The notes: generated from the sequence alone by a model not told the origin. 64,000 nt of DNA from CAWCFV01 sp963794995 (GCA_963794995.1 CAWCFV010000002.1:558001-622000); one strand, 5' to 3'; positions 7,559 through 16,643 are shown, numbered from the stretch's first letter. Translations and numbers: made by a program.

Positions 7559-10345
7559 TCAGTCGCGCAGGAGCGACCGGAGGACGTACTGCATGATGCC
7601 GCCGTGCCGGTAGTAGTCGGCCTCGCCGGGGGTGTCGATGCGCAGCCGGGCGCGGAACTCCGTGTTTCCCGCGCGGACGGTCACCTCGCGCGGCGAGGCC
7701 CCGTCGTTCAGCTCCGTGACGCCGGTGATCGAGAACTCCTCCTCGCCGGTCAGCCCGAGGCTCTGCGCCGTCTCCCCGTCGACGTACTGCAGCGGCAGCA
7801 CCCCCATCCCGATCAGGTTGGAGCGATGGATGCGCTCGTACGACTCGGCGATGACGGCCCGCACGCCGAGCAGCGCCGTGCCCTTGGCCGCCCAGTCACG
7901 CGAGGAACCGGAGCCGTACTCCTTGCCGGCCAGGATCACCAGGGGCGTGCCCGCCTCGGCGTAGTGCTGCGCGGCGTCATAGATCGAGGTGACCTCTCCT
8001 CCGGCGGTGAAGTCACGGGTGACGCCACCCTCGGTCCCCGGTGCGAGCTGGTTGCGCAGGCGGATGTTCGCGAACGTGCCACGGATCATCACTTCGTGGT
8101 TGCCACGCCGCGAGCCGTAGGAGTTGAAGTCGCGACGGTCGACGCCGTGCTCCTGCAGGTACGCCCCGGCCGGTGAGTCGGCCTTGATCGCGCCCGCCGG
8201 GGAGATGTGGTCGGTCGTCACCGAGTCCCCCAGGACGGCCAGCACGCGAGCGCCCTCGATGTCGGTGACCGGCTCCGGGTCGGCCGGCATCCCCTCGAAG
8301 TACGGTGGCTTGCGCACGTAGGTCGAGTCCGGGTCCCACGCGAACGTGCTGCCCGTCGGGGTCGGCAGGTTCTGCCAGGTCTCGTCACCGGAGAACACGT
8401 CGGCGTAGTCCCGGCTGAACATCTCGGACCGCACGGCCGAGTCGACGACCTCCTGGATCTCGGTGCTCGAGGGCCAGATGTCCTTGAGCAGGACGTCGTT
8501 GCCGTCCTGGTCCTGTCCCAGCGCCTCGGTCGTGATGTCGATGTCCATCGACCCCGCCAGTGCGTACGCGACCACCAGCGGTGGCGACATGAGGTAGTTC
8601 ATCTTCACGTCGGGGTTGATCCGGCCCTCGAAGTTCCGGTTGCCCGACAGCACCGACACCACCGCGAGGTCGTGGTCGTTGACGGCCTTGCTGACCGGCT
8701 CCTGGAGTGGGCCGGAGTTGCCGATGCAGGTCGTGCATCCGTAGCCGACGAGGTTGAAGCCGAGCTTGTCCAGGTACGGGGTCAGCCCGGCACGCTCGTA
8801 GTAGTCCATGACGACCTTGGAGCCGGGGGCGAGGGTGGTCTTCACCCACGGCTTGCGGGCCAGACCCTTCTCGACGGCCTTCTTCGCCAGCAGCGCTGCG
8901 CCGATCATCACCGAGGGGTTCGACGTGTTCGTGCACGACGTGATGGCGGCGATGACCACGTGGCCGTGGTCCACCTCGAACTCCTGCCCGTCCAGGCTGA
9001 CCCGGGCCGGGTGCGACGCCCGGCCGGTGGCGGCGTGGCTCGGCTCGCCGTGCGGCTCCCCGGAGCCGTTGCCATGGGTCACGGCCGGGGCGTCGCTCGC
9101 CGGGAACGACTCCGCCGAGCTCTCGTCCACCGCCGAGGCCACCCCGTCGCCGGTGTAGCTGCCGAGCGCCTCGCGGAAGCTGTCCTTGGCGTCGGAGAGC
9201 GTGACGCGGTCCTGGGGGCGCTTCGGACCCGCGATCGAGGGCACGACGGTGGACAGGTCCAGCTCGATGGTCTCGCTGAACGCCGGCTCGACCGACGGGT
9301 CGTGCCAGAGCCCCTGCTCCTTGGCGTACGCCTCGACCAGGGCCACCTGCTGCTCGTCGCGGCCGGTCATCCGCAGGTAGCGGACCGTCTCGTCGTCGAT
9401 GGGGAAGATCGCGACGGTCGAGCCGTACTCCGGGCTCATGTTGCCGATGGTGGCGCGGTTGGCCAGCGGGACTGCGGACACACCCTCGCCGTAGAACTCG
9501 ACGAACTTGCCGACCACCCCGTGCTTGCGCAGCATCTCGGTGATCGTCAGCACCAGGTCGGTCGCCGTGGCGCCCTCCGGCAGCTCGCCGGCGAGCTTGA
9601 ACCCGACCACCTTCGGGATGAGCATCGAGACGGGCTGGCCCAGCATCGCCGCCTCGGCCTCGATCCCGCCGACACCCCAGCCGAGCACGCCGAGGCCGTT
9701 GACCATCGTCGTGTGCGAGTCGGTGCCGACCAGCGTGTCCGGGTAGGCCACGCCGTCGCGGTCGAAGACGACCCGGGCGAGGTACTCGATGTTGACCTGG
9801 TGCACGATCCCGGTCCCCGGGGGCACCACCTTGAAGTCGTCGAACGCGGTCTGGCCCCAGCGCAGGAACTGGTAGCGCTCGGTGTTGCGCTGGTACTCGA
9901 GCTCGACGTTGCGCGCGAAGGAGTCCGGCGCGCCGAACAGGTCGGCGATGACGGAGTGGTCGATGACCAGCTCGGCCGGCGCGAGGGGGTTGATCCGCTC
10001 CGGCTTGCCGCCGAGCTCCTGGACCGCCTCGCGCATCGTCGCGAGGTCGACCACGCACGGGACGCCGGTGAAGTCCTGCATGACGACCCGGGCCGGCGTG
10101 AACTGGATCTCGGTGTCCGGCTCGGCCGTGGGGTCCCAGTCCGCCAGCGCCCGGATGTGGTCGGCGGTGATGTTCTTGCCGTCCTCGGTGCGCAGGAGGT
10201 TCTCGAGGAGGATCTTGAGCGAGTACGGCAGCCGCTCGCTGCCCTCGACCTCGTCCAGGCGGTAGATCTCGTACGACGAGCCGCCCACCTCCAGCGTGGC
10301 CCTGCTGCCGAAGCTGTCGATGCTTCCGGTCGTCCCGTTCGCCAC
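7559..10345 (-). CDS. acnA: Aconitate hydratase A
   Basis: 928 aa TCA-cycle enzyme that interconverts citrate and isocitrate through a [4Fe-4S] cluster. The cluster cysteines appear in ITSCTNTSNPS (near residue 475) and GCTTCIGNSGP (near residue 540). The N-terminus NSFGS-like and C-terminal swivelling domain with AGKEYGSGSSRDWAAKG are those of the IRP1/AcnA family. A Gly/Ser/His-rich insert around residues 400-440 is a common actinobacterial linker. The upstream 226 bp to the next gene, which diverges, contains a near-perfect palindrome at 10424-10441. Confidence 0.97.
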   Translation of the reverse strand: MANGTTGSIDSFGSRATLEVGGSSYEIYRLDEVEGSERLPYSLKILLENLLRTEDGKNITADHIRALADWDPTAEPDTEIQFTPARVVMQDFTGVPCVVDLATMREAVQELGGKPERINPLAPAELVIDHSVIADLFGAPDSFARNVELEYQRNTERYQFLRWGQTAFDDFKVVPPGTGIVHQVNIEYLARVVFDRDGVAYPDTLVGTDSHTTMVNGLGVLGWGVGGIEAEAAMLGQPVSMLIPKVVGFKLAGELPEGATATDLVLTITEMLRKHGVVGKFVEFYGEGVSAVPLANRATIGNMSPEYGSTVAIFPIDDETVRYLRMTGRDEQQVALVEAYAKEQGLWHDPSVEPAFSETIELDLSTVVPSIAGPKRPQDRVTLSDAKDSFREALGSYTGDGVASAVDESSAESFPASDAPAVTHGNGSGEPHGEPSHAATGRASHPARVSLDGQEFEVDHGHVVIAAITSCTNTSNPSVMIGAALLAKKAVEKGLARKPWVKTTLAPGSKVVMDYYERAGLTPYLDKLGFNLVGYGCTTCIGNSGPLQEPVSKAVNDHDLAVVSVLSGNRNFEGRINPDVKMNYLMSPPLVVAYALAGSMDIDITTEALGQDQDGNDVLLKDIWPSSTEIQEVVDSAVRSEMFSRDYADVFSGDETWQNLPTPTGSTFAWDPDSTYVRKPPYFEGMPADPEPVTDIEGARVLAVLGDSVTTDHISPAGAIKADSPAGAYLQEHGVDRRDFNSYGSRRGNHEVMIRGTFANIRLRNQLAPGTEGGVTRDFTAGGEVTSIYDAAQHYAEAGTPLVILAGKEYGSGSSRDWAAKGTALLGVRAVIAESYERIHRSNLIGMGVLPLQYVDGETAQSLGLTGEEEFSITGVTELNDGASPREVTVRAGNTEFRARLRIDTPGEADYYRHGGIMQYVLRSLLRD

Positions 10346-10423
10346 GAGGGTCTCCTCTCGTCGTGCACCTACGGCTCATCCTGCCCGGGCCGCGCCGGCT
10401 GTCCCCACCGGGTGCCGCCAAGG

Positions 10424-10441
10424 TATCTCGACGTCAAGATA
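10424..10441. promoter_or_regulatory. Palindrome in the aconitase upstream region
   Basis: TATCTCGACGTCAAGATA is an 18-bp palindrome with one mismatched pair, about 80 bp upstream of the aconitase start and about 130 bp from the divergent gene. Read on the minus strand it contains a TTGACG that could act as a -35 element. It is a candidate operator for a TCA-cycle or iron-responsive regulator; the protein is not identified. Confidence 0.5.
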
Positions 10442-10571
10442 TCTGTCCACTGGTCCGGCTCGGCGCGGTCCGTCACGCCCGCTCCATCGGTCGGTCAAGG
10501 TCCGGTGCGGCAGCGGGATCCGACCCCGCAGACCCCTCGGCGACGGCCCGCTGCAGGCGTACGCTGCGGCC

Positions 10572-10847
10572 GTGGCCACGGCCTTCCGGCCTCGTTCGGG
10601 GCACGAGGACGACCTCCGGCACTTCGCCGACCTGCAGCGGCAGGCGGCCGAGCAGGCCGCGCCCCTGCGGACGCGGCAGCGCCGCCGCGGCCGCGCGCGG
10701 GTCCGCCGGGTCGCCGTCCGCGTCGTCCTGGTCCTTCTCCCGCTGCTGCTCGCGGCCCTCCTGGCGGCCGACACCGCCGGCAGCCGCACCTGGCTCGCCG
10801 ACACGTGGGAGGGGATCACCCGGTCGGCCACCGCGGGCGAGCAGTGA
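10572..10847 (+). CDS. Small single-pass membrane protein, unknown function
   Basis: 91 aa if the GTG at 10572 is used. The polar N-terminus has a HEDDLRHFADLQRQA helix, then an Arg-rich stretch, then one strong transmembrane segment (VVLVLLPLLLAALLAA, about residues 50-65) and a short tail. The frame is open further upstream, but that part lies in the aconitase promoter region and is not credible as coding. It diverges from aconitase and converges on the next gene. I do not recognise a family. Confidence 0.55.
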   Translation: MATAFRPRSGHEDDLRHFADLQRQAAEQAAPLRTRQRRRGRARVRRVAVRVVLVLLPLLLAALLAADTAGSRTWLADTWEGITRSATAGEQ

Positions 10848-10854
10848 CGGCGGG

Positions 10855-11355
10855 CTAGGACGTGCTGGCCGCCGCCCGGTAGTCGGGCCAGGGCACGGGT
10901 GGTCGGCCGGCAGCCTGCTCGACGAACTGATCGAGGAACCACCGGCGGTGGGCGACCAGCTCGGGAGGTGTCGCGAGCGTGAGCAGGAGCACGCCGGCCC
11001 GGCAGTACTCGTCGACCTCGTCGAAGATCTCTCCCAGGCTCGCGGCGGCGGCGGCCGCCGAGCGGGGCACGCTGTAGACGAGGTCCAGGCTGGTCTCGCC
11101 GGCCTCGATCGCGGCGTTCATCTGCTGCTCCTGCGCCGCGGTGAACATCGAGTAGCGCGACGTGACGGTGGACACCAGCTCGACGAACCGCTGTGGCAGC
11201 GCCCCCGAGCCTCCCTGCTGGTGCAGCTGCTCGGCCACGAGCATCATCTCGCGGGTCAGCTCGTCGCTGTGCTGCTGCCCCGCACTCAGCAGGGCGACGG
11301 ACATCTGCCGGATCTCGATCGTGACGAGCGGGTCGTCGGCCTGCTCCGCGCTCAT
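10855..11355 (-). CDS. Conserved helical protein coupled to an RsbW-like kinase, unknown function
   Basis: 166 aa, soluble and mostly helical, without cysteine clusters or a signal peptide. The ATG at 11355 overlaps the stop of the upstream RsbW-like gene (ATGA), so the two are translationally coupled and likely act together. The middle (FTAAQEQQMNAAIEAGETSLDLVYSVP) and the C-terminus (PPELVAHRRWFLDQFVEQ) look like a helical partner domain. It may be a regulator of the kinase or its sigma target, but that is inferred only from the coupling. Confidence 0.75.
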   Translation of the reverse strand: MSAEQADDPLVTIEIRQMSVALLSAGQQHSDELTREMMLVAEQLHQQGGSGALPQRFVELVSTVTSRYSMFTAAQEQQMNAAIEAGETSLDLVYSVPRSAAAAAASLGEIFDEVDEYCRAGVLLLTLATPPELVAHRRWFLDQFVEQAAGRPPVPWPDYRAAASTS

Positions 11356-11849
11356 GCCGCCCACCGCATCCGGACACCGGCTCCGCGATGACCCCCGGGA
11401 CCGGGGGGCACGGACGTCCGCGCGGGACCGCTGTCACCCAGCGACTCGGCCGACCAGGTCCGCGCGACCGGGGACGGGTCGTCGGCGGTGACCCGGCACC
11501 ACACCGTCTTACCGGTGGGACTGGACTCCACGCCCCAGGTGTCGCTGAGGGACTCGACCAGGGCGATGCCCCGGCCGGTGGTCGCCTCGGTGCCGTAACG
11601 ACGGCGCTGCGGTGGCACCGGCGAGGAGTCGGTGACCTCGACGAGCAGCGCCGACGGCTCGAGGACGAGGTGCACCGTGAACGCCGTGCGGGCGTGCAGC
11701 GCGGCGTTGGCGGCCAGCTCGGTGAGGACCTGGGCAGCCCCGAAGTCGTAGTCGTCCACACCCCAGTCGCCGAGCGCGGCGCGCAGGAAGGCCCGGGACT
11801 TGCCGACCGAGCTGAGCTCGGCGGGAAAGGTCAACGACGCCTCGGTCAC
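11352..11849 (-). CDS. RsbW-like ATP-binding anti-sigma/serine kinase domain protein
   Basis: 165 aa protein with a GHKL-type ATPase fold. The N-box is ELAANAALHA near residue 45, the G1 box EVTDSSP near residue 72, and the G2 box TGRGIALVE near residue 92. Such proteins in actinobacteria act as anti-sigma factors or kinases of anti-anti-sigma factors. The last 40 residues are Pro/Gly-rich and lie beyond the domain. It starts with GTG 9 bp after the methyltransferase stop and overlaps the next gene. No sigma factor or STAS protein lies beside it, so its target is unknown. Confidence 0.82.
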   Translation of the reverse strand: MTEASLTFPAELSSVGKSRAFLRAALGDWGVDDYDFGAAQVLTELAANAALHARTAFTVHLVLEPSALLVEVTDSSPVPPQRRRYGTEATTGRGIALVESLSDTWGVESSPTGKTVWCRVTADDPSPVARTWSAESLGDSGPARTSVPPGPGGHRGAGVRMRWAA

Positions 11850-11858
11850 GGCGACAGC

Positions 11859-13073
11859 CTAGGACCCGGCGGTTCCGGGGGCGAGGACCGCGACGCACTC
11901 CACGTGGTGCGTCATGGGAAACAGGTCGAACGCCCTCAGGCCGGCCAGCCGGTAGCCGCCGCGGTCGGCGAACCAGCGCAGGTCTCGCGCGAGCGCCGCC
12001 GGGTCGCAGGCCACGTAGACGATCCGGCGGGCCCGCACCCGGGAGACGAGGTCCACGACCGCCTTCCCCGCTCCCGACCGGGGCGGGTCGAGCACCACCA
12101 GGTCCGCCCTGCCCAGCCGCAGCCGGCGCAGGACGTGGTCGACGCGACCGCGCTCGACCCGGACGCCAGGCAGGCCCTCGAGGTTGTGCCGGGCGTCGCC
12201 CACGGCGACCCGGTCCGACTCGACGCAGGTGACCTTGCCGGTCGGGCCGAGCCGCTCGGCGAGGGCCGGGGCGAACAGGCCGACGCCGCCGTAGAGGTCG
12301 AGCGCGGTCTCGCCGGGCTTCGGGTCGAGCCCGTCGAGGACAGCGGAGACCAACGTCGACGCGGCGCCGGGATGCACCTGCCAGAAGCCGCCGCCGCTCA
12401 CCCGGAACGACCGGGCACCGACGACCTCCCGCAGCTCGCCGGGCCCGTGCCCGTCGGGCCGGACGAGGGTCTCCCCGGTGGACACCGACGCCGACACCTC
12501 GACGGACGAGTGGCCCGGCCAGCCTCGGCCGGTCACGGCAGCGGCGTCGACGAGCGGGTGCGCGATCCGGCAACGGTCCACCGGCACGACCTCGTGCGAG
12601 CGGTGCCGGCGCAGCCCCGCCCGGCCGTCCTCGTCGACGGCCCAGGTCACCCGGGTACGCCAGCCGAGGCCGCTGGCGTCGCCGGCGACCTGCTCGACCT
12701 CCACGTCGCGCTCGATCCCTGCGAGGTGCAGCAGCTGCTCGCGCACGACCGCCGCCTTGAGCCGCCGCTGCGCCTCGGGCGTCACGTGCTGGAAGTCGCA
12801 GCCGCCGCAGCGGCCCGGCCCCGCCCACGGGCACGGCGGTGGCACCCGGTCGGGCGAGGCGGTGAGCACCTCGACCGCGTCGGCACGCCAGAACGTCGAC
12901 TGGCCGTGGCCCTCGGTGACGACCGCGCGGACCCGTTCCCCCGGCAGGGAGTGCCGGACGAAGACGACGCGCCCGTCGTGCCGGGCAACGCAGTGCCCAC
13001 CATGAGCAACCGGCCCGACGTCCAGCTCGAGCTCGCGGCCGGCGGCGGGGGTCCGCGCCGTGTCCTGGCTCAG
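11859..13073 (-). CDS. Class I SAM-dependent RNA methyltransferase, TrmA/RlmD type
   Basis: About 404 aa. An N-terminal TRAM domain (ELELDVGPVAHGGHCVARH) is followed by an iron-sulfur motif CPWAGPGRCGGC, a SAM-binding LDLYGGVGLFAP, then VVLDPPRSGAGK and the catalytic-Cys segment YVACDPAALARDL. It makes 5-methyluridine in tRNA or rRNA; which one cannot be told. No ATG, GTG or TTG occurs at the expected start. The only candidate there is CTG at 13073, forming a CTGA overlap with the upstream permease stop. Other frame openings lie 60 codons upstream inside the permease gene. Confidence 0.85.
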   Translation of the reverse strand: MSQDTARTPAAGRELELDVGPVAHGGHCVARHDGRVVFVRHSLPGERVRAVVTEGHGQSTFWRADAVEVLTASPDRVPPPCPWAGPGRCGGCDFQHVTPEAQRRLKAAVVREQLLHLAGIERDVEVEQVAGDASGLGWRTRVTWAVDEDGRAGLRRHRSHEVVPVDRCRIAHPLVDAAAVTGRGWPGHSSVEVSASVSTGETLVRPDGHGPGELREVVGARSFRVSGGGFWQVHPGAASTLVSAVLDGLDPKPGETALDLYGGVGLFAPALAERLGPTGKVTCVESDRVAVGDARHNLEGLPGVRVERGRVDHVLRRLRLGRADLVVLDPPRSGAGKAVVDLVSRVRARRIVYVACDPAALARDLRWFADRGGYRLAGLRAFDLFPMTHHVECVAVLAPGTAGS

Positions 13074-15127
13074 GACAGACCACCGCCGCGACCCACGTCG
13101 CCGCGACGGACCGCGCCGGGCGGGGCACCCTCCACCCGGTCCTCCAGCCCCTCGGAGCTCTTGAGCTGCCAGGGCACGCTGGTGACCATCACACCCGGCG
13201 TGAACAGCAGCCGGCCCTTGAGGCGCAGCGCGCTCTGGTTGTGGAGCAGGTGCTCCCACCAGTGGCCCACGACGTACTCCGGGATGAGCACGGTCACCAG
13301 GTCGCGCGGGCTGCCGCGCCGCACGCCACGGACGTAGTCGATGACCGGGTCGGTGACCTCCCGGAACGGGGAGTCCAGAACCTTCAGCGGCACCGGTATG
13401 CCGCGCCGGTCCCAGTCCCGCTGCAGCGCCCGGGTCTCCTCCGGGTCAACGCTCACCGTGACGGCCTCGAGGGTCGAGGGCCGCATCGCCCGGGCGTACG
13501 CGACCGCCCGCATGGTCGGCTTGTGGATCTTCGACACCAGGACGATGGCGTGCATCCGCGACGGCAGGACGGTGGTCTCGTCGTCATCGACCACCAGCTC
13601 CTGGGAGACCGCGGAGTAGTGCCGGTGGATGCCCTTCATGATCGCGAAGAGCACGACCATCGCCGCGATCGCGATCCAGGCGCCATGCAGGAACTTCGTG
13701 ACCAGGACGACCACGAGCACGATCCCGGTCACCGTGAGACCCACGGTGTTGATCACCCGGCTGCGCTGCATCCGTCGCCGCTTCACCGGGTCGCGCTCGG
13801 AGCGCAGCAGGCGGGTCCAGTGCCGGACCATGCCGGTCTGGCTCAACGTGAACGAGACGAAGACGCCCACGATGTAGAGCTGGATGAGCCGGGTGACCTG
13901 GGCGTCGAAGGCCACGATCAGCAGGACCGCGAAGGCTGCCAGGATGATGATGCCGTTGCTGTAGGCGAGGCGGTCTCCCCGCGTGTGCAGCTGCCGCGGC
14001 AGGTAGCGGTCCTGGGCGAGGATCGAGCCGAGCACGGGGAACCCGTTGAACGCTGTGTTCGCCGCCAGCACGAGGATCAGGCCGGTCACGGTGGTCACCA
14101 CGGCGGCGAGCACCGGGGTTCCGTCGAAGACGGCCTTGGCCAGCTGGCCGATGACCGGGTCCTGCGCGTAGTGGGTGCCGTCGGGGAAGCGCACGCCGCC
14201 GCGACTGGCCTCGCCCTGCTCGCCGCCGAGACGCAGCTGCTCGACGACGTTCTCGGCGTAGCGCAGCCCGGTCAGCTTCGCCAGCACGATGGTGCTCATC
14301 AGCATCGTCACGGCGATCGTGCCGAGCAGCAGCAACGTCGTCGCCGCGTTCTTCGACTTGGGCTTGCGGAAGGCCGGCACGCCGTTGCTGATCGCCTCGA
14401 CGCCGGTCAGCGCGGCACAGCCGGAGGAGAACGCCCGGAGCAGCAGGAACGCACCGGCCAGCCCGGCGATGCCCGAGTCGAACTCGTCCTCCGCCACGAG
14501 GGTGAACCGCGCGCTCTCGACGTCGGGCAGGTCGCCGAGCGCCAGCTGGAAGAAGCCGTAGGCGGCCATGCCGAGCACCGCGGCCATGAAGGCGTACGTG
14601 GGCACCGCGAACGCCGTCCCCGACTCGCGGACTCCGCGCAGGTTGACCGACATGAGAAGCACCGTCGCGACGACCGCGACCAGCACCTCGTGGCCCTGGA
14701 GCGCGTCGATCGTGGAGGAGGCGTACTGCGCGGCCGACGAGATCGACACGGCGACGGTGAGCACGTAGTCGACCAGCAGGGCGCTCGCCACGGTGAGTCC
14801 GGGCGTCGGCCCGAGGTTCACCGTGGCGACCTCGTAGTCACCGCCGCCGCTGGGGTAGGCGTGCACGTTCTGGCGGTAGGACGCCACGACGACCAGCATC
14901 ACCAGCGCGACTGCGAGGCCGACCTTCCAGGAGAACGAGTACGCGGCGAAGCCGGCGATGCCCAGGGTCAGGAACACCTCGTCCGGCGCGTAGGCGACCG
15001 ACGACAGGGCATCGCTCGCGAAGACCGGCAGCGCGACGCGCTTGGGCAGCAGCGTCTCGTTGAGCCGGTCGCTGCGCATGGCGCGGCCGAGCAGGACGCG
15101 CTTGAACGCGTCGGTGACCAGGGGCAC
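13070..15127 (-). CDS. APC-superfamily permease, KimA-like potassium transporter candidate
   Basis: 685 aa. About twelve transmembrane segments occupy residues 30-480, starting with the APC motif FASDALSSVAYAPDE. A long cytosolic C-terminal domain of about 190 residues follows, which includes KIHKPTMRAVAYARAMRPSTLEAVTV and resembles a universal-stress-like fold. This architecture is that of KimA-type K+/H+ symporters rather than plain amino-acid permeases. The two TrkA-type nucleotide-binding proteins that diverge at 15289 support potassium as substrate. It is the first gene of a minus-strand operon reaching 10855. Confidence 0.82.
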   Translation of the reverse strand: MPLVTDAFKRVLLGRAMRSDRLNETLLPKRVALPVFASDALSSVAYAPDEVFLTLGIAGFAAYSFSWKVGLAVALVMLVVVASYRQNVHAYPSGGGDYEVATVNLGPTPGLTVASALLVDYVLTVAVSISSAAQYASSTIDALQGHEVLVAVVATVLLMSVNLRGVRESGTAFAVPTYAFMAAVLGMAAYGFFQLALGDLPDVESARFTLVAEDEFDSGIAGLAGAFLLLRAFSSGCAALTGVEAISNGVPAFRKPKSKNAATTLLLLGTIAVTMLMSTIVLAKLTGLRYAENVVEQLRLGGEQGEASRGGVRFPDGTHYAQDPVIGQLAKAVFDGTPVLAAVVTTVTGLILVLAANTAFNGFPVLGSILAQDRYLPRQLHTRGDRLAYSNGIIILAAFAVLLIVAFDAQVTRLIQLYIVGVFVSFTLSQTGMVRHWTRLLRSERDPVKRRRMQRSRVINTVGLTVTGIVLVVVLVTKFLHGAWIAIAAMVVLFAIMKGIHRHYSAVSQELVVDDDETTVLPSRMHAIVLVSKIHKPTMRAVAYARAMRPSTLEAVTVSVDPEETRALQRDWDRRGIPVPLKVLDSPFREVTDPVIDYVRGVRRGSPRDLVTVLIPEYVVGHWWEHLLHNQSALRLKGRLLFTPGVMVTSVPWQLKSSEGLEDRVEGAPPGAVRRGDVGRGGGLS

Positions 15128-15288
15128 GTCGCACGATGCTAGGCCCGCGGCACCCCGCCGGACGCTACGGCCGGGCTGCGGCCCGGCCGCCGGTCGCCTG
15201 CGCTAGCGTCATGCGTGCTGACCGACGATCACGACCGGGGCCGGCCCGCCGGCCCCACGAGCCCCGGGACCGTGCGAGAGGACGACGC

Positions 15289-15955
15289 GTGCACTTCGTG
15301 ATCATGGGCTGCGGCCGGGTCGGCTCCAGCCTGGCGCACATCCTGGAGTCCCAGGGCCACTCGGTGGCGGTCATCGACTCCAAGGAGTCCGCGTTCCGCC
15401 GGCTCGGGGCGGGCTTCACCGGCCGGCGGGTCACCGGCATCGGCTTCGACCGGGACACGCTGCGCGAGGCGGACATCGAGCAGGCGCACGCCTTCGCCGC
15501 GGTGAGCTGCGGGCGACAACTCGAACATCCTCGCGGCCCGGGTGGCGCGCGAGACCTTCGGCGTCGACAACGTCGTCGCCCGCATCTACGACCCCGGTCG
15601 CGCCGAGGTCTACCAGCGGCTGGGCATCCCCACGGTCGCCACCGTCCGCTGGACCGCGGACCAGATGATGCGCCGGCTGCTGCCGCACGGCAGCGAGCCG
15701 GAGTGGCGCGATCCCAGCGGCTCGATGCGGCTGGCCGAGGTGCACCTCGACGACGCCTGGATCGGCGAGCGGATCACCCACATCGAGCAGGCCTGCGGTA
15801 CCCGGGTCGCGTTCCTCACCCGCTACGGCGAGGGCCTGCTGCCCACCGCGGACACCGTCCTGCAGGACGGCGACCTCGTCCACGTGGTCATGTCGGACGC
15901 GACCGCGGACGACGTCGAGGCCGCTCTGCTGCACCGTTCTCCCGAGGAGCACTGA
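15289..15955 (+). pseudogene. TrkA-family potassium uptake regulatory protein, frameshifted
   Basis: The GTG at 15289 after GAGAGGA begins a TrkA-N Rossmann domain (VHFVIMGCGRVGSSLAHILESQ). The match continues to AFAAVSCG, then the frame breaks at the G-run 15511-15513. One base higher, the expected continuation GDNSNILAARVARETFGVDN carries on to the stop at 15955, ending in a TrkA-C domain. The span is 667 nt, so exactly one base is extra. Removing one G restores a 221 aa protein. It is either a real inactivating mutation or a sequence error. It would bind NAD(H) or nucleotides and gate a K+ transporter. Confidence 0.85.
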
Positions 15956-16620
15956 TGCGGGTCGCCATCGCCGGAGCCGGGAGCGTCGGGCGCTCGGTCG
16001 CCCGGGAGCTGCTCGAGAACGGTCACGAGGTGCTGCTCATCGACCGGGAGCCGGCGGCGATCAAGCGGCAGTCGGTGCCTGGCGCGCAGTGGCTGCTCGC
16101 CGACGCCTGCGAGGTGACCTCGCTCGAGGAGGCCGGGCTGCACGAGTGCCAGGTCGTGGTGGCCGCCACCGGCGACGACAAGGTCAACCTGGTGGTCTCG
16201 CTGCTCGCCAAGACCGAGTACGGCGTGCCGCGCACGGTGGCCCGGGTGAGCAACCCGAAGAACGAGTGGATGTTCGACGAGGCCTGGGGCGTCGACGTCG
16301 CCGTCTCGATGCCGCGCCTGATGACGGCTCTGGTCGAGGAGGCGGTCAGCGTCGGCGACCTGGTCCGGATCTTCACCTTCCAGCAGTCGAACACCGACAT
16401 GCTGGAGCTGACGCTGCCGGCCGACTCCCCCGTCGTGGCCACCCGGGTCGGGGACGTCCCGTGGCCGCCGGACACCGCTCTGGTGGCGATCATCCGCGAG
16501 GGCCGGCCGATCCCGCCGACGCCCGACGACCCGCTGGAGGCCGGCGACGAGCTGCTGTTCGTGGCCGCCCCCGACGTCGGCCCACAGCTCGAGGAGCTGC
16601 TGGCCCCCCACGCCCGCTGA
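15955..16620 (+). CDS. trkA: TrkA-family potassium uptake regulatory protein
   Basis: 221 aa. The N-terminal Rossmann fold begins MRVAIAGAGSVGRSVARELLENGHEVLLID, with the acidic residue ending strand 2. A TrkA-C domain with GDELLFVAAP closes the protein. The ATG at 15955 overlaps the stop of the preceding TrkA gene (TGATG), the usual actinobacterial tandem pair. It probably regulates K+ uptake through a membrane partner, and the KimA-like permease at 13070 diverges next door. Because of the upstream frameshift, this gene is also in frame with the first half of its neighbour; that 494-codon frame is not a real fusion. Confidence 0.92.
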   Translation: MRVAIAGAGSVGRSVARELLENGHEVLLIDREPAAIKRQSVPGAQWLLADACEVTSLEEAGLHECQVVVAATGDDKVNLVVSLLAKTEYGVPRTVARVSNPKNEWMFDEAWGVDVAVSMPRLMTALVEEAVSVGDLVRIFTFQQSNTDMLELTLPADSPVVATRVGDVPWPPDTALVAIIREGRPIPPTPDDPLEAGDELLFVAAPDVGPQLEELLAPHAR

Positions 16621-16643
16621 CCCTCAGCGCGGGGTGCGGCGCC

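Noticed and set aside
8207..10858. Very long open frame on the plus strand opposite aconitase
   Set aside because: It mirrors the codon pattern of aconitase; the translation is low-complexity Arg/His/Val/Gly-rich with no domain. High GC removes stop codons from the opposite strand.
15136..16620. Single 494-residue fused double TrkA protein
   Set aside because: The middle third has no similarity in that frame and the +1 frame carries the proper TrkA continuation, so a frameshift explains it better.
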